Positions 1-7,340 of a stretch of 17,554 nt of DNA are shown here, piece by piece. The notes beneath the pieces were generated by a model. It was not told where the DNA came from, ran no database searches, and saw only the letters and a list, made by a program, of their open reading frames with translations. The stretch covers positions 1 through 17,554 of the forward strand of contig JAITWU010000098.1 of the NCBI GenBank assembly GCA_031285115.1, read 5' to 3'. Source of the DNA: Azonexus sp. Lineage in GTDB: Bacteria; Pseudomonadota; Gammaproteobacteria; Burkholderiales; Rhodocyclaceae. Made by a program: the position numbers and the translations under genes. How positions within the stretch are numbered: the first letter of the stretch is position 1; every line of letters begins with the position of its first letter.

Positions 1-1
1 C

Positions 2-157
2 AAGGTATTGGACGATGCCGCGCTGCGCATTCTGCGCATGGCGGCGCCCTACGGGCAGATTCCACGCGCGGCGATGGGCGACAATACCGTTCTCACTTTC
101 GCCCGCGCCTTGAATTTCACCCAGGGTGATACGCTCGATACCGGCTCCGCTCCCTGA
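2..157 (+). CDS. TonB-family energy transducer, C-terminal fragment
   Basis: Frame 2 is open from the window edge to a TGA at 155-157 and gives about 51 residues. The piece reads LDDAALRILRMAAPYGQIP, then a short linker and FARALNFTQGD. This matches the end of the TonB C-terminal domain in betaproteobacterial proteins, where a helix (LDxAALRIVRxAAP) is followed by a last strand ending in W/F-x-F-x-x-x-D. TonB-type proteins span the inner membrane and pass proton-motive-force energy to outer-membrane receptors. The N-terminal membrane anchor and proline-rich linker lie outside the window, so the assignment rests on this tail. It ends 16 bases before the stop codon of the oppositely oriented next gene. 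Confidence 0.72.
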   Translation, partial: KVLDDAALRILRMAAPYGQIPRAAMGDNTVLTFARALNFTQGDTLDTGSAP

Positions 158-173
158 ATCCGGGGTTTTCAGG

Positions 174-794
174 CTACTGTCCGAGCACGACGCCATCAAA
201 CAAACGCTCGGCTTTTTCCTTGAGCGCCGGGTCTTTGTTCGATTCGTGGTAACGCTGGTAATAGCGTAATTCAACGCCAAGTCTGGATAATTTGTTGTTT
301 GCTGGAACACTTTGCGCGGCACAAGACAAAACATATTGCTCGCTGAACTGTTTTCCGGAATCCCGGTTGACAAAACTGCCGCCGTCTTTCTTTTTCAGCA
401 AAATATGCACACGCGCGCAGCGAGGCTCTTTTTTATCCGGGGTCGCATCAAAATAAACCAGATCAAAGGTCTTGTTTTTTTTATAGCCCTCAATCGTGTT
501 TTTTCTGATGTTGTCTATATAGTTTGAAATAGGAGTAACCGGAACCGCCTGTTTAACCAGATACATCTCTATTTGATAATTTTCGTCGGGCGACGCGCCT
601 TTTTTCTCCATCGTCACGCCTTGAGCGTTTTTCACGGCGGCGCTCCATCCCGCTTCATCCGGCGAATAAAACGTAATCGACCAGACGATCCCTTTTGAAT
701 CTTTTACGCCAAAATCGACTTTTTGTGAAAAACCACCCTCCGCCCAGGCATTCAAACCCAGCAATGCCAGCATGGCTGCAACGACAATTTTCAT
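174..794 (-). CDS. Small exported protein of unknown function, 206 aa
   Basis: I do not recognise a family. The ATG at 794 is preferred because AAAGGG lies 6 bases upstream and the protein then opens with a clean signal peptide, MKIVVAAMLALLGLNAWA, with likely cleavage after AWA at residue 18. The frame stays open upstream to 941, but that part runs into the start of aroE, has no ribosome-binding site and would put residues before the signal. The mature part is about 188 residues, mixed charged and polar, with no further membrane segment. It has two cysteines (in EPRCARV and VLSCAAQ) that could form a disulfide in the periplasm. Its codon use is visibly more AT-rich than that of aroE. It is transcribed away from aroE across a 145-base gap and converges on the tonB-like gene. 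Confidence 0.75.
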   Translation of the reverse strand: MKIVVAAMLALLGLNAWAEGGFSQKVDFGVKDSKGIVWSITFYSPDEAGWSAAVKNAQGVTMEKKGASPDENYQIEMYLVKQAVPVTPISNYIDNIRKNTIEGYKKNKTFDLVYFDATPDKKEPRCARVHILLKKKDGGSFVNRDSGKQFSEQYVLSCAAQSVPANNKLSRLGVELRYYQRYHESNKDPALKEKAERLFDGVVLGQ

Positions 795-939
795 GGCCCG
801 CCCTTTCATATGACATGAAATTAAATGGTAGCAGAATTTTTTCGCGCTCGACCGGGCAGCAAGCGGCGAAAAAGCGCCTTGCCACGGCGGATGCTCGTGG
901 TAGCCTTCGCCGCTCGCCACTTTGTCAACCGCCCCCGCC

Positions 940-1779
940 ATGACAGCCCTTTACGCCGTTTTCGGCAATCCCGTCGCCCATTCCCGTTCGCCCGCCATTC
1001 ATGCCGCTTTCGCCGCTGCGACGGGTGAAAATCTTTGCTACGAGGCGCGTCTCGCGCCGCTCGATGGTTTTGCCGCGGCGCTTGCCGAATTTGTCGCGGC
1101 AGGCGGGCGCGGGGCCAATGTCACGGTGCCGTTCAAAGAGGAGGCGTTTCGCCTGTGTCAGCGCCTTTCTGAGCGTGCCGCGCGGGCCGGTGCGGTCAAT
1201 ACGCTGACTTTTGCCGACGGCGAAATCGCTGGCGACAATACCGACGGCGCGGGTCTGGCGCGCGACATTGGCGAAAATCTCGCTGTTCCCCTGGCCGGGC
1301 GGCGTATTTTGCTGCTCGGCGCAGGCGGCGCAGCGCGTGGCGTCATCGCGCCATTGCTGGCGGAGCGCCCGGCCAGTCTCTACATCGCCAATCGCAGCGC
1401 CGACAAGGCGCGGCAACTGGCGGCGGCTTTTGCCGATTTGGCGGCGGGTTCCATTGAAGGCGGCAGTTTCGGCGAACTGGCAGGTAAAAGCTTCGATCTG
1501 GTCATCAACGCCACTTCAGCGAGCCTGACTGGCGAGACGCTGCCCTTGCCCGCCGGATTGTTCGCGGAAAAAGCCCTAGCCTACGACATGATGTACGGCA
1601 AAGGCGAAACGCCGTTTTTGCAACTGGCCCGCGAGCAAGGCGCGGCGCGGCGGGCCGATGGCCTCGGCATGTTGGTCGAACAGGCGGCGGAAGCCTTTTT
1701 CATCTGGCGCGGCCAGCGCCCGGCAACCGCCCCGGTTCTGGCCCAACTGCGGGCCGAACTGCGCCAGTTGGCGGCGTAA
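940..1779 (+). CDS. aroE: Shikimate dehydrogenase (NADP+)
   Basis: AroE reduces 3-dehydroshikimate to shikimate with NADPH in the cytoplasmic chorismate pathway. From the ATG at 940 the protein has 279 residues, normal for the family. The substrate site shows as S15 and S17 in [13 protein letters not shown], the catalytic pair as K66 in NVTVPFK and D102 in GDNTDGAGL. The Rossmann loop is GAGGAARG at about 127-134. The NADP-preferring N-R-S motif is at 151-153, and [11 protein letters not shown] is near the C-terminus. A TTG at 922 would add six residues. Neither start has a good ribosome-binding site, but 940 gives the usual spacing before YAVFGNP. mtgA begins one base after the stop, so the two are probably cotranscribed. 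I see no clear promoter in 795-939. Confidence 0.95.
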   Translation: MTALYAVFGNPVAHSRSPAIHAAFAAATGENLCYEARLAPLDGFAAALAEFVAAGGRGANVTVPFKEEAFRLCQRLSERAARAGAVNTLTFADGEIAGDNTDGAGLARDIGENLAVPLAGRRILLLGAGGAARGVIAPLLAERPASLYIANRSADKARQLAAAFADLAAGSIEGGSFGELAGKSFDLVINATSASLTGETLPLPAGLFAEKALAYDMMYGKGETPFLQLAREQGAARRADGLGMLVEQAAEAFFIWRGQRPATAPVLAQLRAELRQLAA

Positions 1780-1780
1780 T

Positions 1781-2470
1781 ATGCTGTTGCGCGGCTTCAA
1801 GCGCCTCTTGCTGCTGTGTTTTGGCCTCGGCTGCCTGTGGTTTCTCTGGCTGTTCGGCTGGGTATTGTTCTGGGGCTGGGTCAATCCCGGTTCGACCAGC
1901 TTCATGGAATTGCGGCTCGCTGAGTTGCGCGAGAAAAATCCGCAAGCGCAATTGCAGCAGCAATGGGTACCTTACGACCGCATTTCGCTCCACCTCAAGC
2001 GGGCCGTCATTGCCGCCGAGGACGCCAAGTTTGTCGATCATGAAGGTTTCGACTGGGACGGTATCCAGAAAGCCATCGAAAAGAATGAAAAGAAAGGCCG
2101 TCTGGTCGCCGGTGGCTCGACCATCAGCCAGCAACTGGCGAAAAACCTGTTTCTCACGCCCAGCAAAAGTTTCTGGCGCAAAGGCAACGAAGCCGTCATC
2201 ACGCTCTTGCTCGAACATCTGTGGAGCAAAGAGCGCATTTTTGAGGTTTACCTCAATGTCATCGAGTGGGGTAACGGCGTCTTTGGCGCGGAGGCGGCGG
2301 CCCGCCACTACTACGGCGTCAGCGCCGCCCACCTGGGGCCGGAACAGGCGGCGCGGCTCGCCGGCATGGTGCCCAACCCGCGCTTTTACGACCGCAACCG
2401 CAACGCGCCGGGTCTGGCGCGTAAAACGGCAATCATTCTGGGGCGGATGCCCAGCGCCGAGGCTCCCTGA
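1781..2470 (+). CDS. mtgA: Monofunctional biosynthetic peptidoglycan transglycosylase
   Basis: MtgA polymerises lipid II into glycan strands on the outer face of the inner membrane, without transpeptidase activity. The 229-residue product has one N-terminal membrane anchor at about 10-33, rich in Leu, Trp and Phe. A GT51 glycosyltransferase domain follows. Its motifs are AAEDAKFVDHEGFD with catalytic E80, GGSTISQQLAKNLFL at 111-125, the R-K-x-N-E segment with the second glutamate E138, and VYLNVIEWGNGVFGAEAAA with HYYG at about 157-179. There is no penicillin-binding domain, and the length matches the family. The start at 1781 is one base past the aroE stop, without a strong ribosome-binding site, which suggests translational coupling to aroE. 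Confidence 0.95.
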   Translation: MLLRGFKRLLLLCFGLGCLWFLWLFGWVLFWGWVNPGSTSFMELRLAELREKNPQAQLQQQWVPYDRISLHLKRAVIAAEDAKFVDHEGFDWDGIQKAIEKNEKKGRLVAGGSTISQQLAKNLFLTPSKSFWRKGNEAVITLLLEHLWSKERIFEVYLNVIEWGNGVFGAEAAARHYYGVSAAHLGPEQAARLAGMVPNPRFYDRNRNAPGLARKTAIILGRMPSAEAP

Positions 2471-2489
2471 AATGCGCCCCTGAAATGCG
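2466..2489 (+). repeat. Short direct repeat at the mtgA stop codon
   Basis: The 11-mer CCTGAAATGCG occurs at 2466-2476 and again at 2479-2489. The first copy contains the mtgA stop codon, so a second in-phase-looking TGA follows outside the gene. It looks like a small tandem duplication of the gene end. No function is proposed. Confidence 0.6.
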
Positions 2490-2554
2490 GCCTGTATCGT
2501 CAGCCGAAAAGGCTGTCGGCGCGTTGTTTTTGTCACAGCCCGGTCATCCGCCGG

Positions 2555-2563
2555 TGCTAAAAT
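2555..2563 (+). promoter_or_regulatory. Extended -10 promoter candidate for mgtE
   Basis: TGCTAAAAT combines an extended TG element with TAAAAT, five of six bases of the sigma-70 -10 consensus. It sits 25 bases before the mgtE ATG, so the leader would be only about 20 bases. No well-spaced -35 is present: TTGTCA at 2530-2535 is 22 bases away, too far. This is as expected for an extended -10 promoter. The short leader leaves no room for a magnesium riboswitch. Confidence 0.45.
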
Positions 2564-2588
2564 CCCCCCAATTTTGCGGCGCTGCACC

Positions 2589-4034
2589 ATGAGCGAAGAA
2601 ACCCAGTTGGCCGATACCGAAGATTTGCAGGAGCGCCTCGCTGAGGTGCAGACCCTGCTCGCCCGGCACAAACTGGTCGAGGAATTGACGCTGCCGCACG
2701 ATCAGGAAGAGCCGGACAATATTCCAGTGCTCGACGTCGACCAGCAGCACTTGGACGAGTTGCGCAAAAAACTCGAACCGATGCACCCGGCGGACATCGC
2801 CTACATCCTCGAAGCCCTGCCGCTCGACGAGCGTCTGATTGCCTGGGCGCTGGTCAAGGCCGAGTTTGAGGGCGAAACGCTGCTCGAAGTCTCGGACGCC
2901 GTCCGCGAGAGCCTGATCGAGTCGATGGCCAGAAACGAGCTGGTCGCCGCCGCCGAAACGCTGGACGCCGACGAACTCGCCGACCTCGCCCCCGACCTGC
3001 CGCGCGGCGTCATCGACGATGTTTTCCGCCGTCTGCCGCTCGAAGAACGCGAGCAGTTGCGGGCCGCCATGTCCTACCCGGAAGATTCCGCCGGTTCGAT
3101 CATGGATTTCGACCTCGTCACCGTGCGCGAGGACGTGACGCTTGAAGTCGTGCTGCGCTATCTGCGCCTGTTCGACGAATTGCCCGACCATACCGACCAG
3201 CTTTTTGTCGTCGACCGCAACGAATACCTCAAAGGCGTGCTGCCGCTCAATGTCCTTCTGGTCAACGATGTCGAGGTCGAAGTTGGCGTTTTGATGCGCA
3301 CCGATTTCATCAAGCTCGAACCGGACGATCTGGCCGAAGATGCCGCCAAGGCGTTTGAGCGTTACGACCTCGTTTCGGCCCCGGTGGTCGATCGGGACGG
3401 CAAACTCGTTGGCCGCGTCACCGTCAATGAAGTGGTCGACTACATCCGCGAAGAAGCCGAGCAGGAACAACTGGCGCAGGTCGGCCTGAAAGAGGAAGAA
3501 GACATTTTCGCCTCGGTCTGGGATTCGGTGAAAAACCGCTGGGCGTGGCTCGCCATCAACCTCGTCACCGCCTTTATCGCCTCGCGGGTGATCGGCGCTT
3601 TTGAAGACACCATCGAAAAACTGGTGGCGCTCGCCGCGCTCATGCCCATCGTTGCCGGTATTGGCGGCAATTCCGGCAACCAGACCATCACCATGATCGT
3701 CCGCGCCATCGCCATGGGCCAAGTTCAGCCCGACGCCCTTCGCCGCCTGTTGAAGAAGGAACTCGGCGTCGCCAGCATCAACGGCCTGCTCTGGGGCGGC
3801 CTGCTCGGCATTGCCGCCTGGTGGCTCTACAACAGCATTTCCCTTGGCCTCGTGATGACAGCGGCAATGACGCTGAACCTCCTGCTCGCGGCGTCAGCCG
3901 GTGTCGGCATCCCCCTGCTGCGTCTCAAACTCGGCGCCGATCCGGCCATCGGCGGCTCGGTCATGATTACGGCGCTCACTGATTCGGGCGGCTTTTTTAT
4001 CTTCCTCGGCTTGGCGACTTTGTTTCTCAAATAG
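2589..4034 (+). CDS. mgtE: Magnesium transporter/channel MgtE
   Basis: MgtE is a dimeric inner-membrane Mg2+ channel gated by cytoplasmic Mg2+ sensing. The 481-residue product shows the full family order. A helical acidic N-domain at about 50-160 contains HPADIAYILEALP. The connector PEDSAGSIM is near 163. Two CBS domains run to about residue 290, the second with DLVSAPVVDRDGKLVGRVT. The plug helix follows, then the pore domain from about 317 to the end with five membrane helices. The signature AGIGGNSGNQT is at about 356-366, and the pore aspartate is probably D451 in DPAIGG. The ATG at 2589 is preferred to a TTG at 2574, which would add only MRRCT and lie close to the proposed transcription start. 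The gene ends two bases before an inverted-repeat element. Confidence 0.96.
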   Translation: MSEETQLADTEDLQERLAEVQTLLARHKLVEELTLPHDQEEPDNIPVLDVDQQHLDELRKKLEPMHPADIAYILEALPLDERLIAWALVKAEFEGETLLEVSDAVRESLIESMARNELVAAAETLDADELADLAPDLPRGVIDDVFRRLPLEEREQLRAAMSYPEDSAGSIMDFDLVTVREDVTLEVVLRYLRLFDELPDHTDQLFVVDRNEYLKGVLPLNVLLVNDVEVEVGVLMRTDFIKLEPDDLAEDAAKAFERYDLVSAPVVDRDGKLVGRVTVNEVVDYIREEAEQEQLAQVGLKEEEDIFASVWDSVKNRWAWLAINLVTAFIASRVIGAFEDTIEKLVALAALMPIVAGIGGNSGNQTITMIVRAIAMGQVQPDALRRLLKKELGVASINGLLWGGLLGIAAWWLYNSISLGLVMTAAMTLNLLLAASAGVGIPLLRLKLGADPAIGGSVMITALTDSGGFFIFLGLATLFLK

Positions 4035-4036
4035 TT

Positions 4037-4139
4037 ATTCCATTTTCAGATCAAGCGAGTACGCGAAGACGAAGCGCAGACAGTGCTGTCGCACGGCAAG
4101 CGAAGTCGACAAAGTAATCGTTTGATCTGGAAATGGAAT
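4037..4139. repeat. 103-bp inverted-repeat element between convergent genes
   Basis: The arms 4037-4054 (ATTCCATTTTCAGATCAA) and 4122-4139 are reverse complements with one mismatch in 18, which would be a G-U pair in RNA. The 67-base interior carries its own small palindrome, GACAGTGCTGTC at 4079-4090. The element fills most of the gap between convergent mgtE and the gene at 4158-4940, so its RNA could fold into one long hairpin seen from either side. Its core at 4065-4086 matches 19 of 22 bases, without gaps, at 4988-5009 in a second element. It looks like a dispersed intergenic repeat of a REP or MITE-like kind, but only the inverted repeat and the second copy are seen directly. Confidence 0.8.
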
Positions 4140-4157
4140 TATCGGGCTGCCGAAAAT

Positions 4158-4940
4158 TTATTGCCCTGAAGCAAGTGCCTGGGTTGGCGTTCGGCGCTGT
4201 TCGAGGAATCTGGCAATCAGCGTATCGGCCACGGGCAGCAAGAGCAGCAACAATGTCAGGATCAAGCTGTTTTTTTGATAGTCGTCGATGAGGCCATGTG
4301 TTTTCTGGCTGACGACCCTGTCGAGTAAATCACTCTTTATCAAAGCGATGGCGTTGTGCTGCCACAATTGGGAAAGTATTTTCTCGTCTATGCGGGTTGC
4401 GTCGGAAATTTTCTCATTCAATTTCTCCACCACGACATCGGCAAATTTTTCCAGGAGCAGGGTTTTGGCTGGCGCTGGCATTTGATTGATCAAACCGGCC
4501 AGACGGCTGGCTGTCGGCGATTCATTAAGCGCCTGTTCAATGGCAATCCGGATATGCGTTTTCAAGGCAGGTAGCGAAAGATTGGCGCTGACCTCGGGTG
4601 GCAGGCTTTGCAGGTAATCCGCCATCTCCTGTTTGACCGGCTGCAACCAGACGCTGACAGTTTCGTCGTTGACCGCCTTGATATATTGCAACAGGCCAAG
4701 GCTTACGCCAGCGCCCATGCAAACGATGGGAATATAAATAAAATACAGCTTGGCGGCGATATTCCAGTATTTGTTTTTCCGCCGAAAAATCTTGAACCTG
4801 GCGCAGGCGGAGATGATGATGAACGCCAATAACAAACCCTGTGCGGCGAATTTGGCGGCGCTCCAGAATGCCGCCAGCGGATCGAGATGCCCAAGGAAAA
4901 AACTGAGCTGGGTAAAAAATAATTGAATATTTTCAAACAT
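4158..4940 (-). CDS. Membrane protein of unknown function, 260 aa
   Basis: I do not recognise a family. The protein starts MFENIQLFF and has two hydrophobic helices at about 30-47 and 62-85. They are separated by a short basic loop (KIFRRKNKY), expected on the cytoplasmic side. A third helix at about 225-244 is almost pure Leu/Ile. Between helices two and three lies a 135-residue soluble domain at about 90-222, mostly amphipathic helix, probably periplasmic by the positive-inside rule. The tail ends in EQRRTPTQALASGQ. The ATG at 4940 follows a G-rich ribosome-binding stretch with 5 bases between. The gene is more AT-rich than mgtE or hemL and stands alone, flanked by two related repeat elements. 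These features fit an acquired gene, though this is an inference. Confidence 0.78.
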   Translation of the reverse strand: MFENIQLFFTQLSFFLGHLDPLAAFWSAAKFAAQGLLLAFIIISACARFKIFRRKNKYWNIAAKLYFIYIPIVCMGAGVSLGLLQYIKAVNDETVSVWLQPVKQEMADYLQSLPPEVSANLSLPALKTHIRIAIEQALNESPTASRLAGLINQMPAPAKTLLLEKFADVVVEKLNEKISDATRIDEKILSQLWQHNAIALIKSDLLDRVVSQKTHGLIDDYQKNSLILTLLLLLLPVADTLIARFLEQRRTPTQALASGQ

Positions 4941-4945
4941 TATAA

Positions 4946-4953
4946 CCCCCCCC
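4946..4953 (-). promoter_or_regulatory. Eight-G run forming the ribosome-binding site of the membrane-protein gene
   Basis: On the minus strand the leader reads AGGGGGGGGTTATAATG, so the Shine-Dalgarno region is part of a run of eight G ending 5 bases before the ATG. Homopolymers of this length can change by slippage during replication. Such a change here would alter ribosome binding or leader structure, not the reading frame. The tract is seen directly; variation is not shown. Confidence 0.55.
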
Positions 4954-4970
4954 TGATTTATGGCGGTTTA

Positions 4971-5043
4971 CAAAAATACCCGGATGAGAAGACGAGTCGA
5001 AGACAGTGCGACTGATAAAGGCGGCAGGATATGCGTGTTTTTG
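4971..5043. repeat. Degenerate second copy of the inverted-repeat element
   Basis: The arms 4971-4985 and 5029-5043 pair as reverse complements at 11 of 15 positions. Between them lies the core 4988-5009, which matches 4065-4086 at 19 of 22 positions in the same orientation. A further small hairpin is possible from AGTCG at 4995-4999 and CGACT at 5009-5013. It occupies the gap between the membrane-protein gene start and the end of gdx, so its sequence lies where that gene's promoter should be. The arm sequence differs from the 4037-4139 element; only the core is shared. Confidence 0.5.
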
Positions 5044-5093
5044 GGCGCAGACATATTATTCTCACGCTTGATGCAAACCGTTTGCCCTGTTCC

Positions 5094-5420
5094 TCAGGCC
5101 GTCATCTTGAGGCCGAAAATCCCGGCGACGATGAGGCCGATGCAGAGCAGTCGCAGCGCATCCTTCGCTTCGCCAAACAACATGATGCCGCACACCGCCG
5201 TGCCGACCGCGCCGATGCCGGTCCACACCGCATAGGCCGTCCCCAGCGGCAGCGATTTGAGCGACCAGCCGAGGAGGAGGACGCTGGCGACCATCAGGCC
5301 AAGCGTCCAGACGCTCGGCCCAAGGCGCGAAAAGCCGTCGGAATATTTGAGGCCGACCGCCCAGCCGACTTCGCATAAACCGGCGATGAGCAAAATGAGC
5401 CAGGCCGGGCCGTGGTTCAT
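5094..5420 (-). CDS. gdx: Small multidrug resistance family, guanidinium exporter type (Gdx/SugE)
   Basis: The 108-residue product is a four-helix SMR protein with helices at about 6-22, 32-52, 58-80 and 86-105. The key glutamate is E17 in helix 1. The surrounding [21 protein letters not shown] is the Gdx/SugE subtype signature rather than Emr[20 protein letters not shown] in helix 3 is also typical. Gdx proteins form dual-topology dimers that export guanidinium in exchange for protons; some also carry small quaternary ammonium compounds. The ATG overlaps the hemL stop in an ATGA arrangement, without its own ribosome-binding site, so translation is probably coupled to hemL. No guanidine riboswitch can precede it, because hemL coding sequence lies directly upstream. 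The older name is sugE. Confidence 0.92.
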   Translation of the reverse strand: MNHGPAWLILLIAGLCEVGWAVGLKYSDGFSRLGPSVWTLGLMVASVLLLGWSLKSLPLGTAYAVWTGIGAVGTAVCGIMLFGEAKDALRLLCIGLIVAGIFGLKMTA

Positions 5421-6700
5421 TTCTGGCGCGAAAAATAGTCGTCTGCGGCGGCAACCATCGCGGCAATATCGGCTTCGCTGTGGGCGGCGGAGACAAAACC
5501 GGCCTCAAAGGCCGAGGGCGCGAAGTAGTGGCCAGCGTCGATCATGGCGTGGAAGAAGCGGTTGAAAGCCTCTTTGTCACAGGCGAGAACCTCGTCGTAA
5601 GTGCCGGGGCAGCGGGCGGCGAAATAGAGGCCGAACATGCCGCCGACGTTTTGGGCGCAGAAGCTGACGCCGTGTTTTTGCGCGGCGGCGGTCAGGCCAG
5701 CGCACAGCGCCCCGGTTTTGGCCGTCAGCGTTTCATAAAAGCCGGGGGCTTGAATCAATTTGAGCGTCGCCAGCCCCGCCGCCGTGGCGACCGGGTTGCC
5801 GGACAACGTACCCGCCTGATAAACCGGGCCGAGGGGCGCGATTTTTTCCATGATCTCGCGTTTGCCGCCAAAAGCGCCGAGCGGCATCCCGCCGCCGATG
5901 ACTTTGCCGAAGGTCGACAAATCCGGCTTGATGCCGTACAGCCCCTGGGCGCTGCCAAGGCCGACGCGAAAGCCGGTCATCACCTCGTCAAAAATGAGCA
6001 CCGCGCCGTGCTGCGCCGTGAGTTGGCGCATGGCTTTCAAAAATTCCGCCGTCGGCGCGATGAGGTTCATATTGCCGACCACCGGCTCGACGATGACAGC
6101 GGCGATTTTGTCACCATGTTGGGCGAAGGCGTCGGCGAGTTGCTGCGGATCGTTATAAGCGAGCACCAGCGTATGTTTGGCGAGATCGGCGGGAACGCCG
6201 CCCGATGAAGGATTGCCGAAAGTCAGGAGACCAGAGCCAGCCTTGACCAGCAGGCTGTCGGAATGGCCGTGGTAACAGCCTTCAAACTTGATGAGCAGGT
6301 CGCGCCCGGTGTAACCGCGGGCCAGCCGGATGGCGCTCATGGTCGCCTCGGTGCCGGAGGAGACGAGGCGCACCATGTCCATCGAGGGAACCAGTCGGCA
6401 GAGCAGATCGGCCATTTCGACTTCTCTTGGCGTCGGCGCGCCGAAAGAAAGCCCCTCGACGGCGGCGGCCTGCACGGCAGCGATGACCTCCGGGTGGGCG
6501 TGACCGAGAATCAGCGGCCCCCAGGAGCCGACGTAATCGGTGTACCACTGGCCGTCGGCGTCCTGCACTTTGGCGCCGACGCCTTTCTCGAAAAAGAGCG
6601 GCGTGCCGCCAACGGAGCGGAAGGCGCGAACGGGCGAATTGACGCCGCCGGGAATGTGTTTCTGGGCGCGTTCAAACAGTTGCTGATTGCGGGAAGGCAT
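5417..6700 (-). CDS. hemL: Glutamate-1-semialdehyde 2,1-aminomutase
   Basis: HemL is a cytoplasmic PLP enzyme that converts glutamate-1-semialdehyde to 5-aminolevulinate, the entry to heme by the C5 route. The 427-residue product has the usual length. It begins with the family motif [32 protein letters not shown] at about 114-128 and Y143-H144 bind the cofactor phosphate and ring. E205 is in [10 protein letters not shown]238 in FDEVMTGFR. The Schiff-base lysine is K266 in [23 protein letters not shown]-like ribosome binding is given by GAGGA at 6709-6713, 8 bases before the ATG. The gene lies 19 bases downstream of thiE and overlaps gdx by 4 bases, so it is the third gene of a four-gene leftward cluster. 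Confidence 0.97.
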   Translation of the reverse strand: MPSRNQQLFERAQKHIPGGVNSPVRAFRSVGGTPLFFEKGVGAKVQDADGQWYTDYVGSWGPLILGHAHPEVIAAVQAAAVEGLSFGAPTPREVEMADLLCRLVPSMDMVRLVSSGTEATMSAIRLARGYTGRDLLIKFEGCYHGHSDSLLVKAGSGLLTFGNPSSGGVPADLAKHTLVLAYNDPQQLADAFAQHGDKIAAVIVEPVVGNMNLIAPTAEFLKAMRQLTAQHGAVLIFDEVMTGFRVGLGSAQGLYGIKPDLSTFGKVIGGGMPLGAFGGKREIMEKIAPLGPVYQAGTLSGNPVATAAGLATLKLIQAPGFYETLTAKTGALCAGLTAAAQKHGVSFCAQNVGGMFGLYFAARCPGTYDEVLACDKEAFNRFFHAMIDAGHYFAPSAFEAGFVSAAHSEADIAAMVAAADDYFSRQK

Positions 6701-6719
6701 GGGCTTGGTCCTCGAAAGA

Positions 6720-7340
6720 TCAGGTGAAAAGATGTTGATATTGGGCGGCGCGGGCAGCGATGTCGGACGCTGCGAAGAGGTCGGTAATCACCGCCAGCAG
6801 GTCAGCGCCGGCAGCCAGCGCGGCAGGGGCGTTGTCGATTGTAATGCCGCCGATGGCGCAACACGGCGCTGGCAATTCGCGGCGGGCGCGCTCAAACAGC
6901 GTCAGCGGGGCGGGGACAGCCTGCGGCTTGGTCGGCGAGGGAAAAACCGCGCCGAAAGCCACATAGTCGGCCCCGGCGGCGACTGCCGCCTCGGCGGCGG
7001 CGAAATCGGCATAACACGAAGCCCCCAGTATCCGGCGCGGGCCAAGCACGGCGCGGGCGGCGCGCAGATTGCCGTCGCCCGCGCCGAGATGAACGCCATC
7101 GGCCTCGACCAGCACGGCAAGCGCGATGTCGTCGTTGATGATGAGCCTGGCTTCGTGCCGCCGGGTTAGCTCACGCAAGGCGCGGGCGCGGGCGAGGCGT
7201 TCGGTCATCGGGCTATGTTTGTCGCGAAATTGCAACAAACGGCAGCCGCCCGCCAGCGCCGCTTCCGTCTTGGTCAGCAGCGCCGCCGGGTCGGCGGTCT
7301 CCGGGGTAATGGCGTAAAGGCCGCGCAATTCAGCGCCCAT
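6720..7340 (-). CDS. thiE: Thiamine-phosphate synthase
   Basis: ThiE joins HMP pyrophosphate and thiazole phosphate to make thiamine phosphate in the cytoplasm. The 206-residue product is a single TIM barrel of normal length. It shows LLQFRDKH at 35-42, where the Q-x-R-x-K set binds pyrophosphate. INDDIALA at 68-75 and DGVHLGAGD at 81-89 hold the Mg2+-binding aspartates. GASCY at 106-110 is followed by [16 protein letters not shown], and AIGGIT at 162-167 is the phosphate loop. The ATG at 7340 has GAGG 7 bases upstream and starts right at the first strand (LRGLYAITP). A longer open frame to 7574 lies inside thiD and is not used. The start overlaps the thiD end by 11 bases. Confidence 0.95.
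   Translation of the reverse strand: MGAELRGLYAITPETADPAALLTKTEAALAGGCRLLQFRDKHSPMTERLARARALRELTRRHEARLIINDDIALAVLVEADGVHLGAGDGNLRAARAVLGPRRILGASCYADFAAAEAAVAAGADYVAFGAVFPSPTKPQAVPAPLTLFERARRELPAPCCAIGGITIDNAPAALAAGADLLAVITDLFAASDIAARAAQYQHLFT

Noticed and set aside
795..941. N-terminal extension of the exported-protein gene up to 941
   Set aside because: It would put 49 residues before a clean signal peptide, overlap the aroE start and lack a ribosome-binding site; 794 has AAAGGG at good spacing.
2501..2531. Terminator after mtgA from CAGCC-GAAAA-GGCTG and a later T-run
   Set aside because: The stem is only five pairs and the T-rich stretch starts about ten bases after it, so it is too weak to call.
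2544..3722. Long open frame (392 codons) on the minus strand opposite mgtE
   Set aside because: It is the complement of a GC-rich, highly conserved gene. Its composition is that of a shadow frame and it shows no domain motif.
5073..5085. GCAAACCGTTTGC palindrome downstream of gdx
   Set aside because: A 6-bp stem with a one-base loop and no U-run; it may be chance, and no known operator matches it.
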